A stretch of 64,000 bases of DNA from NCBI RefSeq assembly GCF_002160815.1, contig NZ_NFLH01000003.1:1-64000 (forward strand), given 5' to 3'. The stretch is from Massilimicrobiota sp. An134 (GTDB lineage: Bacteria; Bacillota_I; Bacilli_A; Erysipelotrichales; Coprobacillaceae). This document shows positions 7,428-15,283 of this stretch, piece after piece. A model generated the notes under the pieces. The model was not told where the DNA came from and did no database searches. It saw nothing but the letters and a program-made list of their open reading frames with translations. The translations under genes and the position numbers were made by a program. Every line of letters starts with the position of its first letter. Positions within the stretch are counted from its first letter, which is position 1.

Positions 7428-8332
7428 TCTTTTCTCCCCTCTAAAAGCTTTAAATATTCTTTTTCATGAATAATTCTTAAATCTTGTCCCTGTTTCATTA
7501 ACTGTAAAGCTTTCTGAACTTTTTTATTGTCTTTGCCAAAACGTACTTTATGATAACCTTTACCACCAATAACCAGATAATTGGTTTGGGTACTGACCTG
7601 ATTGGTTGATAAGGCACAGACTTCTTTTGTTTTTTCTTCCAATAATTCTCGAGGCATAGATAATTTACCAGTAAAACAGATTGATTGATGATACAACAAA
7701 GCATCTTCTTTTTGATTCATTTCTAATAATTGCGTTGCTGATTCAGCTGACATAATATTTCGATAATAGTTTTCCTTCATCTCACCAAATTCTAAATGAT
7801 ACTTCTGATGCAAAGCATATAAACTGTCTACATCTTCACGTTCCATCATTTGAATCAACAGATAAGCACAAGCTTTCGCATCTTCTAAAGCATGATGAGC
7901 CTGAAATGCAAAACCATTCATTTGAGATAGATCTTTAAGATTATATTTTTGAAGATTTGGATAAACAAGATGTGCCAAAACATTTGTACAGGACATAAGT
8001 AATCGTGGATATGGAATATGATTCTGTTTCAAGGCTGCCCTTAAATTCATCATATCACCTTGAATATCATGAGAAACAACAATCGTATTTTCAAAATAAT
8101 GATGAATGTCTTTCCATACTTCTACAAATGTTTTTTCTTTATACAATGATTGAGGTCTAATTTGATGTATTTTATAGCGATAGCTATCAAAACTTAAATT
8201 TTTAGGTTTCACTAAGGCATAATATGTTGAAATGACTTCTTGATTTTGAATTTCTACAATACCAATGGCACATAAACTCGCGGGATCCTGATTTAAAACT
8301 TCAATATCAAAAACAGTTATTTTTTCACTCAT
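7418..8332 (-). CDS. DEDDh 3'-5' exonuclease with C-terminal BRCT domain
   Basis: 304 residues in two parts. Residues 1-165 are an epsilon-type exonuclease with FDIE at 8-11 (first acidic pair), VVSHDIQGD near 100 and the HHALEDAKA motif with catalytic His and Asp. About residues 210-300 form a BRCT domain (SICFTGKLSMPRELLE, then NYLVIGGKG), the type found in DNA ligase and in DnaQ-like Firmicute proteins. The first motif has Ile where many relatives have Val or Thr. It probably trims DNA during repair. It overlaps the RNase HI gene by four bases, so both are translated together. Confidence 0.85.
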   Translation of the reverse strand: MSEKITVFDIEVLNQDPASLCAIGIVEIQNQEVISTYYALVKPKNLSFDSYRYKIHQIRPQSLYKEKTFVEVWKDIHHYFENTIVVSHDIQGDMMNLRAALKQNHIPYPRLLMSCTNVLAHLVYPNLQKYNLKDLSQMNGFAFQAHHALEDAKACAYLLIQMMEREDVDSLYALHQKYHLEFGEMKENYYRNIMSAESATQLLEMNQKEDALLYHQSICFTGKLSMPRELLEEKTKEVCALSTNQVSTQTNYLVIGGKGYHKVRFGKDNKKVQKALQLMKQGQDLRIIHEKEYLKLLEGRKECL

Positions 8333-8916
8333 GCTATACCTACTGCTTTTTTAGCCAACTGATCGGCCATCTCATTATAGAAGTCCCCACTATGTGCCAA
8401 AACTTTTATAAAGCGAATATCAATCTTTTGACGACTGGCATCAATAAATGACTGATAAGCCTTTGTTCCAGGGCGATTGGCCTGCCATTGATGATTGGCC
8501 CATTTTTCTATACCTTCATAATCATAATAGATACAAATCATAGGATAGCAATGTTCAATCGCATAACAGATTGCCTGATGTGCACCCGCAATTTCACCAG
8601 CCACATTACGCATACTGACATAATCAGGATGGCTGCCTTTACCATTGACTTTCAAAATCACTTTTTGGCCTTCAAGTAAGATACAACCATAACCATATTC
8701 TCGTGTCTTTTGATTATAACTGCCATCTACATATGCAATCAGTCCATAACCATCAAAAGATTGAGGCTGTTCATCTAAATACGCCTGAGCTTCATTGAAT
8801 GTAGGAAATGATTTATATACTGCTCCCTTGAAACCATTCACCATTGACTGACATTCTTCCCATGTCGAAAAAATACCAGTTTTTCTTCCTTTTTTCACTG
8901 CATAATATTTTGCCAT
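8329..8916 (-). CDS. rnhA: Ribonuclease HI with N-terminal viroplasmin (RNA:DNA hybrid-binding) domain
   Basis: 195 residues. The first ~50 (KYYAVKKGRKTGIF...W-EC) are the caulimovirus-viroplasmin-like domain that binds RNA/DNA hybrids, as in eukaryotic RNase H1. The rest is the RNase H fold with catalytic acids in AYVDGSYN, NVAGEIAGA, YYDYEGIEKW and NEMADQLAK. It removes RNA from hybrids such as R-loops and primers. The start at 8916 has a GGAGG seven bases upstream. It is the first gene of a six-gene minus-strand operon that ends with glycan genes. Confidence 0.95.
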   Translation of the reverse strand: MAKYYAVKKGRKTGIFSTWEECQSMVNGFKGAVYKSFPTFNEAQAYLDEQPQSFDGYGLIAYVDGSYNQKTREYGYGCILLEGQKVILKVNGKGSHPDYVSMRNVAGEIAGAHQAICYAIEHCYPMICIYYDYEGIEKWANHQWQANRPGTKAYQSFIDASRQKIDIRFIKVLAHSGDFYNEMADQLAKKAVGIA

Positions 8917-9020
8917 CTTTTTAACCTCCGCTCCCTATTATAATCATATTCATGACATTTGGCTAGTAAAAAATATGATTCCTATGATATAATCATGATA
9001 AAGAGAGAAGGTTATGAAAA

Positions 9021-10256
9021 ATGAAAATAGAAAACAGATTTTTAAAATATGTCAGTTTCCCAACACAATCTGATCCATATTCAACCACTTCACCTTCTTC
9101 TGCCAATCAAAAAGAATTTGCTCAATTTTTAATAGAAGAAATGCGTATTTTAGGATTGGTTGATGTGGAAATGAGTGAATATGGTGTTGTTTATGGAAAG
9201 ATTCCATCTAACAATGATCATCAAGGTGATGTTATAGGCTTTATTGCCCATATGGATACTTCCCCTGATGCCAGTGGTGAACATATTCATCCCCAAATCA
9301 TTCGTCATTACAAAGGACAAGACATTCCTTTTCAAAATGACCGTTTATTATCCCCAAGAGAATTCCCTGATTTGAATAAAGTGATTGGACATGATCTGAT
9401 TACAACTGATGGAACAACACTTTTAGGTGGTGATGATAAGGCTGGAATTGCGATTATTATGAGTATGGCGGAATATATGTATAAACATCCTGAATTTAAA
9501 CATAATGATATTATGATTGCCTTTACTCCTGATGAAGAAGTCGGACGTGGCACTGAACATTTTGATCTTGATATTTTTCAGGCTGACTATGCCTATACAA
9601 TTGATGGTGGCGATATTAATGAATTTCACTTTGAAAACTTTAATGCCTATCAGGTACTTGTTGAAATCAATGGAAAAAGCATTCACCCTGGTAGTGCCAA
9701 AGACAAAATGGTGAATTCACAGGAAGTGGCTATGGAATTTCACCACATGTTACCATCTGGGCAGAAACCTCAATTCACTGAAGGATATGAAGGATTCCAT
9801 CATTTAACACATATGCAGGGAAATTGTGAACAGACACGATTAGAATATATTGTACGTAACCATGATTATTTAAAACTGAAACAACAGCTTAATGATTTTT
9901 CGCGTATCCAAGCTTATTTGAATAGTTTTTATGGCTATGAAGCTATTCATATCACGATGCATGAACAATATCTCAATATGAAAGATGTTATCAAAGATCA
10001 TCCTCATATTGTAGAACAGGTTGAAATCGCTATGCAGGATATTGGCTTACAGCCTCGTATTACACCTATTCGTGGTGGAACAGATGGTGCCCGTCTTTCA
10101 TTTTCAGGACTTCCTTGTCCTAACCTTGGAACAGGTGGCTTCTATTGTCATGGTCCTTATGAATTTGTTTCTATTCATATGATGAAAAAAGGTGTTGAAC
10201 TTTTATTAAGACTAATCCGTAATAATGTCTATGCGAAAGAAGATATTCCATTTTAG
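9021..10256 (+). CDS. pepT: Peptidase T (tripeptide aminopeptidase)
   Basis: A 411-residue M20 zinc peptidase that releases the N-terminal residue from tripeptides in the cytosol. Metal and catalytic motifs are visible: GFIAHMDTSPD (first zinc His and Asp), LLGGDDKAG (bridging Asp), TPDEEVGRG (general-base Glu and zinc Glu), IDGGD and the late NLGTGGFYCHGPYE histidine. The dimerisation domain lies between. The ATG at 9021 is preceded by GAGAAGG. It is the first plus-strand backbone gene, transcribed away from the RNase HI operon. Confidence 0.96.
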   Translation: MKIENRFLKYVSFPTQSDPYSTTSPSSANQKEFAQFLIEEMRILGLVDVEMSEYGVVYGKIPSNNDHQGDVIGFIAHMDTSPDASGEHIHPQIIRHYKGQDIPFQNDRLLSPREFPDLNKVIGHDLITTDGTTLLGGDDKAGIAIIMSMAEYMYKHPEFKHNDIMIAFTPDEEVGRGTEHFDLDIFQADYAYTIDGGDINEFHFENFNAYQVLVEINGKSIHPGSAKDKMVNSQEVAMEFHHMLPSGQKPQFTEGYEGFHHLTHMQGNCEQTRLEYIVRNHDYLKLKQQLNDFSRIQAYLNSFYGYEAIHITMHEQYLNMKDVIKDHPHIVEQVEIAMQDIGLQPRITPIRGGTDGARLSFSGLPCPNLGTGGFYCHGPYEFVSIHMMKKGVELLLRLIRNNVYAKEDIPF

Positions 10257-10306
10257 GTTTATCTTCTTTTTGATTAATGGTAAAATAAAAATAAGGAGTG
10301 TTCATT

Positions 10307-11227
10307 ATGAAATGTTTATTTATCATTAATCCCAGTGCCGGCACAAAGACAATTCAAAAAAAACTGGATCAGATCATTGGTCAAATGATTTTAAAAAAGC
10401 TGGTTTCTACAATTGATGTCTTCTATACGGAAAAGAAAGATGATGCTTATCAGTATTGTTTAAAATTAAAAGATGATGATTATGATTTTGTGGTCAGTGT
10501 TGGTGGTGATGGCACAGTCAATGAAATCATTAATGGTTTTATTGAAAACCATTTACAGACTCCTCTTGCGATATTACCAGGAGGAACAGTGAATGACTTT
10601 GCCAACCATTTACATTTACCTCATGATACTGATGATTTTATTCAAATGATTGAAGATTTTCAGACAATGAAAGTAGATATTGGAAAAGTGAATGAACATT
10701 ATTTTGCAAATGTGATTGCTGGAGGCATGTTTAGTGATATTAGTTTTCAAGTTTCAAAAGCTGATAAAGAAAGATTTGGTCCTTTAGCTTATTATATCAG
10801 TGGTATAAGACAATTACCTACCCAACTGCATACTTCATTGCATTTAAAAATCACTGCTGATGATCAAACTTTTGAAGAAGATGCCAAACTGTTTATTATT
10901 ACAAACACTTCACAGGTAGGTGGCTTTAAAGACATTACACCTCATGCGAATGTTCAAGATGGTCAATTAGATTTATTAATTATTAAAAACTGTTCTACTA
11001 CGGATTTAATTTCTTTATTTAAAGATTATAAATTAAACAGTCATGAAAAGAGTCCTTTTATTACTTATGTACAAGCTAAAGAATTAACTATTGAATGTGA
11101 TAAGGATATTATATACGATGTTGATGGAGAAAAAGGAACAACCTTTCCAATTCATGTCAGTGTTAAAAAACAATCCTTATGTGTCATCATTCCACATCAT
11201 TTCAATTATCAAGGAGAATCATTATGA
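10307..11227 (+). CDS. Diacylglycerol/lipid kinase, DagK family
   Basis: Start is ATG 10307 behind AAGGAG; an in-frame GTG at 10298 is part of that site. The 306-residue protein has the DAGK catalytic domain: FIINPSAG at the start, VSVGGDGTVNEIINGF near residue 65 (nucleotide binding) and LPGGTVNDFANHL. The C-terminal half is the YegS/BmrU-type beta-sandwich with a DGQLDLLII block. Such kinases phosphorylate diacylglycerol or related lipids at the inner membrane face. The stop overlaps the next start (ATGA), so the following unknown gene is translationally coupled. Confidence 0.92.
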   Translation: MKCLFIINPSAGTKTIQKKLDQIIGQMILKKLVSTIDVFYTEKKDDAYQYCLKLKDDDYDFVVSVGGDGTVNEIINGFIENHLQTPLAILPGGTVNDFANHLHLPHDTDDFIQMIEDFQTMKVDIGKVNEHYFANVIAGGMFSDISFQVSKADKERFGPLAYYISGIRQLPTQLHTSLHLKITADDQTFEEDAKLFIITNTSQVGGFKDITPHANVQDGQLDLLIIKNCSTTDLISLFKDYKLNSHEKSPFITYVQAKELTIECDKDIIYDVDGEKGTTFPIHVSVKKQSLCVIIPHHFNYQGESL

Positions 11228-11691
11228 CAACACGTTATCAGGTACAACTCACTCAAGACGATGATATCAAAAGTGCTTATGAATTATTACTTTGGGATCA
11301 TAGTCACATATATTTTCAAGACTATTCCATTGCATTTCAGGATATCCAGGAAATCAATATTTCCATGTGCTCTATGATGCAAATGTTAAACATTTTAAGC
11401 ATCTATATGAATTACTATGTGGATATCAATATCATCACACCCAAAGAAGAATATGCTTTTCAAATCATGAATCATGATACCCTTCTTTCATTTTTCAAGA
11501 CAGTTTCATCTTTTCCTATCCCAATCAATGATCCTTTGCATATTCTTCAATTATATACAGATATGCCAGATAACTATGCACGTACCAAATATTTAGATCG
11601 TCATTTTAAAAAATGGGCACAACAATATCATCTGGATAACCCTCGTGGAAAATGTATTCCCACACAGTTTTCTTTTCATAGAAAATCATAA
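11224..11691 (+). CDS. Hypothetical protein coupled to the lipid kinase
   Basis: A 155-residue protein without recognised domains. The ATG at 11224 sits behind AAGGAG and overlaps the kinase stop by four bases. The sequence is acidic in the first third, with many Tyr, Asp and His, a likely soluble alpha/beta protein; there is no signal peptide or membrane span. A mid-region MLNILSIYMNYYVDINII and a basic end (PTQFSFHRKS) stand out. It reads like a cytosolic protein of about 150 residues, possibly lineage-restricted. Its only contextual clue is the lipid kinase. Confidence 0.75.
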   Translation: MTTRYQVQLTQDDDIKSAYELLLWDHSHIYFQDYSIAFQDIQEINISMCSMMQMLNILSIYMNYYVDINIITPKEEYAFQIMNHDTLLSFFKTVSSFPIPINDPLHILQLYTDMPDNYARTKYLDRHFKKWAQQYHLDNPRGKCIPTQFSFHRKS

Positions 11692-11722
11692 AGTCAAAAC
11701 AGATCTGATATATTATTTTTAT

Positions 11723-11748
11723 AGATATCCTTGAGGATATCTTTTTTT
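11723..11748 (+). terminator. Terminator of the lipid kinase pair
   Basis: AGATATCC/GGATATCT hairpin with a TTGA loop followed by seven T. Confidence 0.9.
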
Positions 11749-11758
11749 ATCAAATAAA

Positions 11759-11787
11759 AAACAATAAGATAGAATACCTTATTGTTA
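11759..11787 (-). terminator. Terminator of the PspC-domain gene
   Basis: AACAATAAG/CTTATTGTT stem; on the minus strand it is followed by a T-rich run. It faces the plus-strand terminator just before it. Confidence 0.75.
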
Positions 11788-11805
11788 AAAGTGAAATCAA
11801 TCCTA

Positions 11806-11997
11806 TTATTGATATGGATTTTTAGGGATAATAACAGCACCTATTAAATAAGCAAATAGACCTGTACCCCAACTTAAAATAAGCGCAACTGCAACTAATC
11901 TGACAATTGTAGGATCAATGTCAAAATATTCAGCAATTCCACCACAGACACCACATACCATGACATCGCGTTTTGATCTATATAATTTTTTACTCAT
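11806..11997 (-). CDS. PspC-domain small membrane protein
   Basis: 63 residues. The first 35 (MSKKLYRSKRD, then CGVCGGIAEYFDIDPTIVRL) are the PspC domain, followed by one membrane span with a central Gly-Thr-Gly (SWGTGLFAYLIGAVIIP). PspC proteins sit in the cytoplasmic membrane and in proteobacteria take part in the phage shock response; in Firmicutes single-domain versions are common and poorly understood. GGAGG lies seven bases upstream of the ATG. Single gene. Confidence 0.92.
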   Translation of the reverse strand: MSKKLYRSKRDVMVCGVCGGIAEYFDIDPTIVRLVAVALILSWGTGLFAYLIGAVIIPKNPYQ

Positions 11998-12063
11998 TTG
12001 ATTTCCTCCATTTTCTTATTCTATACTTTATAACCGGAAAAATATGCTGTCAAGTCTTAAAAA

Positions 12064-12090
12064 CAAGAAAAAGGGGATGAACTCCCTTAT
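12064..12090 (-). terminator. Probable terminator of the ROK kinase gene
   Basis: Short AAGGG/CCCTT stem at the gene end followed on the minus strand by T-rich sequence. Weak stem. Confidence 0.45.
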
Positions 12091-12968
12091 CTTTCGTTAG
12101 CCATTTTTGCAAGTGCTAATGCACCACAAACACCTGCATTATCTCCTAATCCTGGATATACAACATAATCCTGAATAGCATCTGTTGTAATTTCATCTTT
12201 TTGAACATAACCATTTAATCTTTCTTGAAGATATTTATGAATCATTGGGAATAATTGTTTTTGATGCATAACTCCTCCACCTAAAATAATCTTCTTTGGT
12301 GAAATTGTTAAAACATAAATTGCTAATGCCTGAGCAATATACCATGCTTCTAAATCCCATGCAGGGTGATCTTCAGGTAATTCACTTCCCTTTATTCCCC
12401 ATCTTTCTTCAATGGCTGGTCCTGCTGCTAAACCTTCAAAGCAAGTTCCATGATATGGACATTTTCCTTTATAAGTATCGTCTTCTCTTTGTTCTAGAAT
12501 CATGTGTCCCATTTCTGGATGTAGTAAACCATGAACAAGGTTTCCTTCCACAATGGCTCCTCCACCAATTCCAGTTCCAATTGTTAAATATAAAGCACTA
12601 TCTAATCCTTTGGCTGCACCAAAATATGCTTCACCAAGTGCTGCACCATTCACATCTGTATCAAAACCAATTGGCAAATCTGGATAATGTTCCTGTAAAG
12701 CTCCTACAATATTATAGTTTGTCCATCCTGGTTTAGGTGTTGTTGTAATATATCCATATGTTGGACTCTTTAAATCAGGATCAATAGGTCCAAAACATCC
12801 TAATCCTAAAGCTTCAATGTCCTTTCCATCAAAAAATTTAAAAATATTTTCAACTGTTTCTTGTGGTGTTGTTGTTGGAAAAGAATCTCTTTCTAAAACA
12901 TTTCCATTTTCATCTCCAATAGCAACAACAAACTTTGTTCCACCGGCTTCAATTGCACCTAATCTCAT
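12087..12968 (-). CDS. ROK-family fructokinase
   Basis: A 293-residue sugar kinase. It has the N-terminal phosphate loop [10 protein letters not shown], the ROK signature region [13 protein letters not shown] near residue 125, and the zinc-binding block [15 protein letters not shown] near residue 170, typical of the fructokinase subgroup (B. subtilis GmuE/YdhR type). It would phosphorylate fructose or a related hexose at O6 in the cytosol. The start has AGGAGGAAG upstream. No sugar transporter is adjacent, so the supply route is unclear. Confidence 0.92.
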   Translation of the reverse strand: MRLGAIEAGGTKFVVAIGDENGNVLERDSFPTTTPQETVENIFKFFDGKDIEALGLGCFGPIDPDLKSPTYGYITTTPKPGWTNYNIVGALQEHYPDLPIGFDTDVNGAALGEAYFGAAKGLDSALYLTIGTGIGGGAIVEGNLVHGLLHPEMGHMILEQREDDTYKGKCPYHGTCFEGLAAGPAIEERWGIKGSELPEDHPAWDLEAWYIAQALAIYVLTISPKKIILGGGVMHQKQLFPMIHKYLQERLNGYVQKDEITTDAIQDYVVYPGLGDNAGVCGALALAKMANER

Positions 12969-13024
12969 TTTCTTCCTCCTTATTATCTTCTTTTATTTTA
13001 TCACAACTTGTTTCTATTCAAAAG

Positions 13025-14257
13025 TTATTTCTTCATTGTAAGTGATAATTGTAATGACTGTGAAGATTCTGTTTCCTTTAACATACTTTCTAAATACTGT
13101 TGATAAAAACTTAAATCTTCATTTTGTAAATATTGATAACCATCGCTAGAGCGAAGTTCATCTACATATTGATTGATGTTACCAGTAAAATAGTAACGAT
13201 TGGCTTTCACTAATACATCTTGAATCGCTGTTCTTTTTTGAGTATCTGATATTCCCTGTAAAGATTTACCAAATTTATTTGCAGAAACTGTATCAAAATA
13301 CTCATCTGCATTGACTGAAATTGATAATGACTGGGTATGATAGTTCATTTGATCCTGATTCAATTCAATAATGCCATATTGAAGTGGAGCATCCAATAAT
13401 GATGAAGACGCAATATCATAGATTCCTTGAATCGTTTTGATATTTTGACAATGTATATGTCCACTTAATACAAATGGAACATGATATTGAGAAAACAGTT
13501 TTGCAATCTTCTCATGATCATTAATGGTAAATCCATTATTTAACAATTCATTGTGAATTGCTAAATTATGATGCATCGCAACGAGTGGCGTTTTGCCATC
13601 TTTTTGAATATCCTGAAGCTGCTTTTCTAACCATTGCATAGTTGAATCTGTAAAAAATCCACTTGCTCCTAGCATCATTTCTGTTTGTTCATGTGCATTC
13701 GAATCCATCATCAACAAGGCAAAATCAGGATTCAAATCAATACGATAACTCAAAGATTCATCATGTTTCGAAGTTGCCAGACGATAACCTAGATTTTGAT
13801 AAATATCCTGAAAATCCTTAGCATTAATATTATCCACATCAAAATAATCATCTTGACCATAACCTTTTGTATAGATATTATCAATATCATGATTTCCTGG
13901 TATAACAGCAACCTGAATGTTCTTTTCTCTTAATTGTTCTAGTTTTTGAGCTAACTTCTGATGACTGCCTTTTTCCCCATTAAAGCTTAAATCACCTGTC
14001 AAAACAACAAGATCAGGCTTTTCCTGGATAACCGCCTGTACAAAAGCATCTACAATCTCATCGCCATAAGTGACCATCTTGCCATCACCATATAACATGG
14101 AATCTTCAAACCATTCACAATCCTGATAATAATCCTTTAAAAAATAATGTATATCACTTGCGACAATGATTTTTAAATCTTCTTTTTCACTTAATGTTTT
14201 TGATTGACATCCCATCAGACAAAGACAAAAAATAAGACAATAAATAATCTTTTTCAT
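13025..14257 (-). CDS. Metallophosphoesterase lipoprotein
   Basis: 410 residues. The N-terminus MKKIIYCLIFCLCLMGC is a lipoprotein signal with lipobox LMGC, so Cys17 should be lipidated and the enzyme held outside the membrane. The calcineurin-like metal-binding motifs follow in order: VASDIHYF, LTGDLSFNG, IPGNHD, AMHHN and LSGHIHCQ. These hold two metal ions and cleave phosphomonoesters or diesters; the substrate is unknown. The C-terminal ~120 residues are a helical extension. It lies downstream of an orphan PTS IIB with a terminator between them, so it is probably transcribed alone. Confidence 0.88.
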   Translation of the reverse strand: MKKIIYCLIFCLCLMGCQSKTLSEKEDLKIIVASDIHYFLKDYYQDCEWFEDSMLYGDGKMVTYGDEIVDAFVQAVIQEKPDLVVLTGDLSFNGEKGSHQKLAQKLEQLREKNIQVAVIPGNHDIDNIYTKGYGQDDYFDVDNINAKDFQDIYQNLGYRLATSKHDESLSYRIDLNPDFALLMMDSNAHEQTEMMLGASGFFTDSTMQWLEKQLQDIQKDGKTPLVAMHHNLAIHNELLNNGFTINDHEKIAKLFSQYHVPFVLSGHIHCQNIKTIQGIYDIASSSLLDAPLQYGIIELNQDQMNYHTQSLSISVNADEYFDTVSANKFGKSLQGISDTQKRTAIQDVLVKANRYYFTGNINQYVDELRSSDGYQYLQNEDLSFYQQYLESMLKETESSQSLQLSLTMKK

Positions 14258-14268
14258 AACACATCTAA

Positions 14269-14297
14269 AAAGAATGGATAGCTAAGCTATTCATTCT
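14269..14297 (-). terminator. Terminator of the PTS IIB gene
   Basis: Near-perfect palindrome AAGAATGgATAGC/GCTATtCATTCTT between the PTS IIB stop and the metallophosphoesterase start, with T's after it on the minus strand. Confidence 0.8.
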
Positions 14298-14309
14298 TGA
14301 TTATCCCTA

Positions 14310-14609
14310 TTATTTTTGACAAGCATCATATGCCATATCAAAAATCTTTTGTGCATTGAAATTCTTAAAATCATCATCGCTAATTAAAATGACTGGTTTA
14401 TCAGGGTTGTCTGCTTTGATTTTTTCATATGATCCTTTTAATTGAGGTTCTACAAGAATAACATCAGCAAGATTACTTGAATATTCTACTGCATGTTCTG
14501 AAGCGGACCAAACTGTTGCGTCAACTCTCTTTCTTGAAGCAGCATCTTTTAATTTTGAAGCAAACAAAGTAGATGTTACACCAGCCAAACAACACAATAA
14601 GATTTTCAT
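14310..14609 (-). CDS. Orphan PTS IIB subunit, lactose/cellobiose type
   Basis: 99 residues starting MKILLCCLAGVTSTLFASKL. The C-L-A-G-V-T pattern is the phosphocysteine loop of cellobiose IIB proteins, with Cys7 at the active site, at the end of the first beta strand. It would accept phosphate from a IIA protein and pass it to sugar on a IIC permease. No IIA or IIC gene is in the neighbourhood, so it either serves a distant permease or signals regulation. It has its own ribosome binding site (AGGAGG) and terminator. Confidence 0.82.
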   Translation of the reverse strand: MKILLCCLAGVTSTLFASKLKDAASRKRVDATVWSASEHAVEYSSNLADVILVEPQLKGSYEKIKADNPDKPVILISDDDFKNFNAQKIFDMAYDACQK

Positions 14610-14668
14610 GATTATATTCCTCCTTTTTAGTTCCCTACTATTATTTTATCACATTTTGATATTGACTT

Positions 14669-15280
14669 CTATTTCTTTTCACTATCCATTATAAATTTAT
14701 TTGCATCTTCTAAAGAGGCATAGCCATAAGCTTTTACTGTATTCATTAATATTTTTTCAATTAAATTTTCATTCTTTTGAACCATATCCAAAACCATTTG
14801 ACCATATAAATATAATGTTTCATCACTATAAGTCATTAATTCACCTCTTAAATAAGTTTCAAATGAGGTATCATCTTTTTCATCTTCCAAAGAATGAGTG
14901 AAACGGGCTTGAGATAATAAATAAGGATATTGATCATTCATATCTTCACGCATTGATACTTCAATATCACATAAAGCATTAATAAAGTCTTTCTTTTGTT
15001 GATCAACAGCAGGTAACTGATCTCGAATCGTATTAAAATATTCTGGATCCGTACTTTCCATCATATAGGCATATTTTTCCATGACTGGATTTCTCCCTAT
15101 TTGTTGAGCTAGTTTTAAATCTTGTAGACAAGCTTTTTGAACATTTTGATAAAAAGCTTCAAACTGACTTTTTCTTTGTAGATAAAATGTTTCAAAATCA
15201 TCCTGACAACTGGCACGGCCATCAATATGATGAACCTGTTGAAAAAAATCCCATTCTAATTGTACAATTTCATCAACCAT
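14669..15280 (-). CDS. DUF4125-family protein
   Basis: 203 residues, helical and acidic, with DGRASCQDDFETFYL near residue 22 and a MEKYAYMMESTDP block near residue 70, features I recognise as DUF4125. No catalytic function is established. The start lies three bases after the stop of the TPR-nucleotidyltransferase gene, so the two are co-translated and probably form a functional pair; this pairing is one I recall from other Firmicutes. The conserved R-x-S-C-Q-D suggests a binding site. Confidence 0.75.
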   Translation of the reverse strand: MVDEIVQLEWDFFQQVHHIDGRASCQDDFETFYLQRKSQFEAFYQNVQKACLQDLKLAQQIGRNPVMEKYAYMMESTDPEYFNTIRDQLPAVDQQKKDFINALCDIEVSMREDMNDQYPYLLSQARFTHSLEDEKDDTSFETYLRGELMTYSDETLYLYGQMVLDMVQKNENLIEKILMNTVKAYGYASLEDANKFIMDSEKK

Positions 15281-15283
15281 TTT

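Noticed and set aside
12296-12736. A 146-codon plus-strand frame inside the ROK kinase gene.
   Set aside because: It is the antisense shadow of a clear kinase, with no ribosome binding site and a composition of reverse-complement codons.
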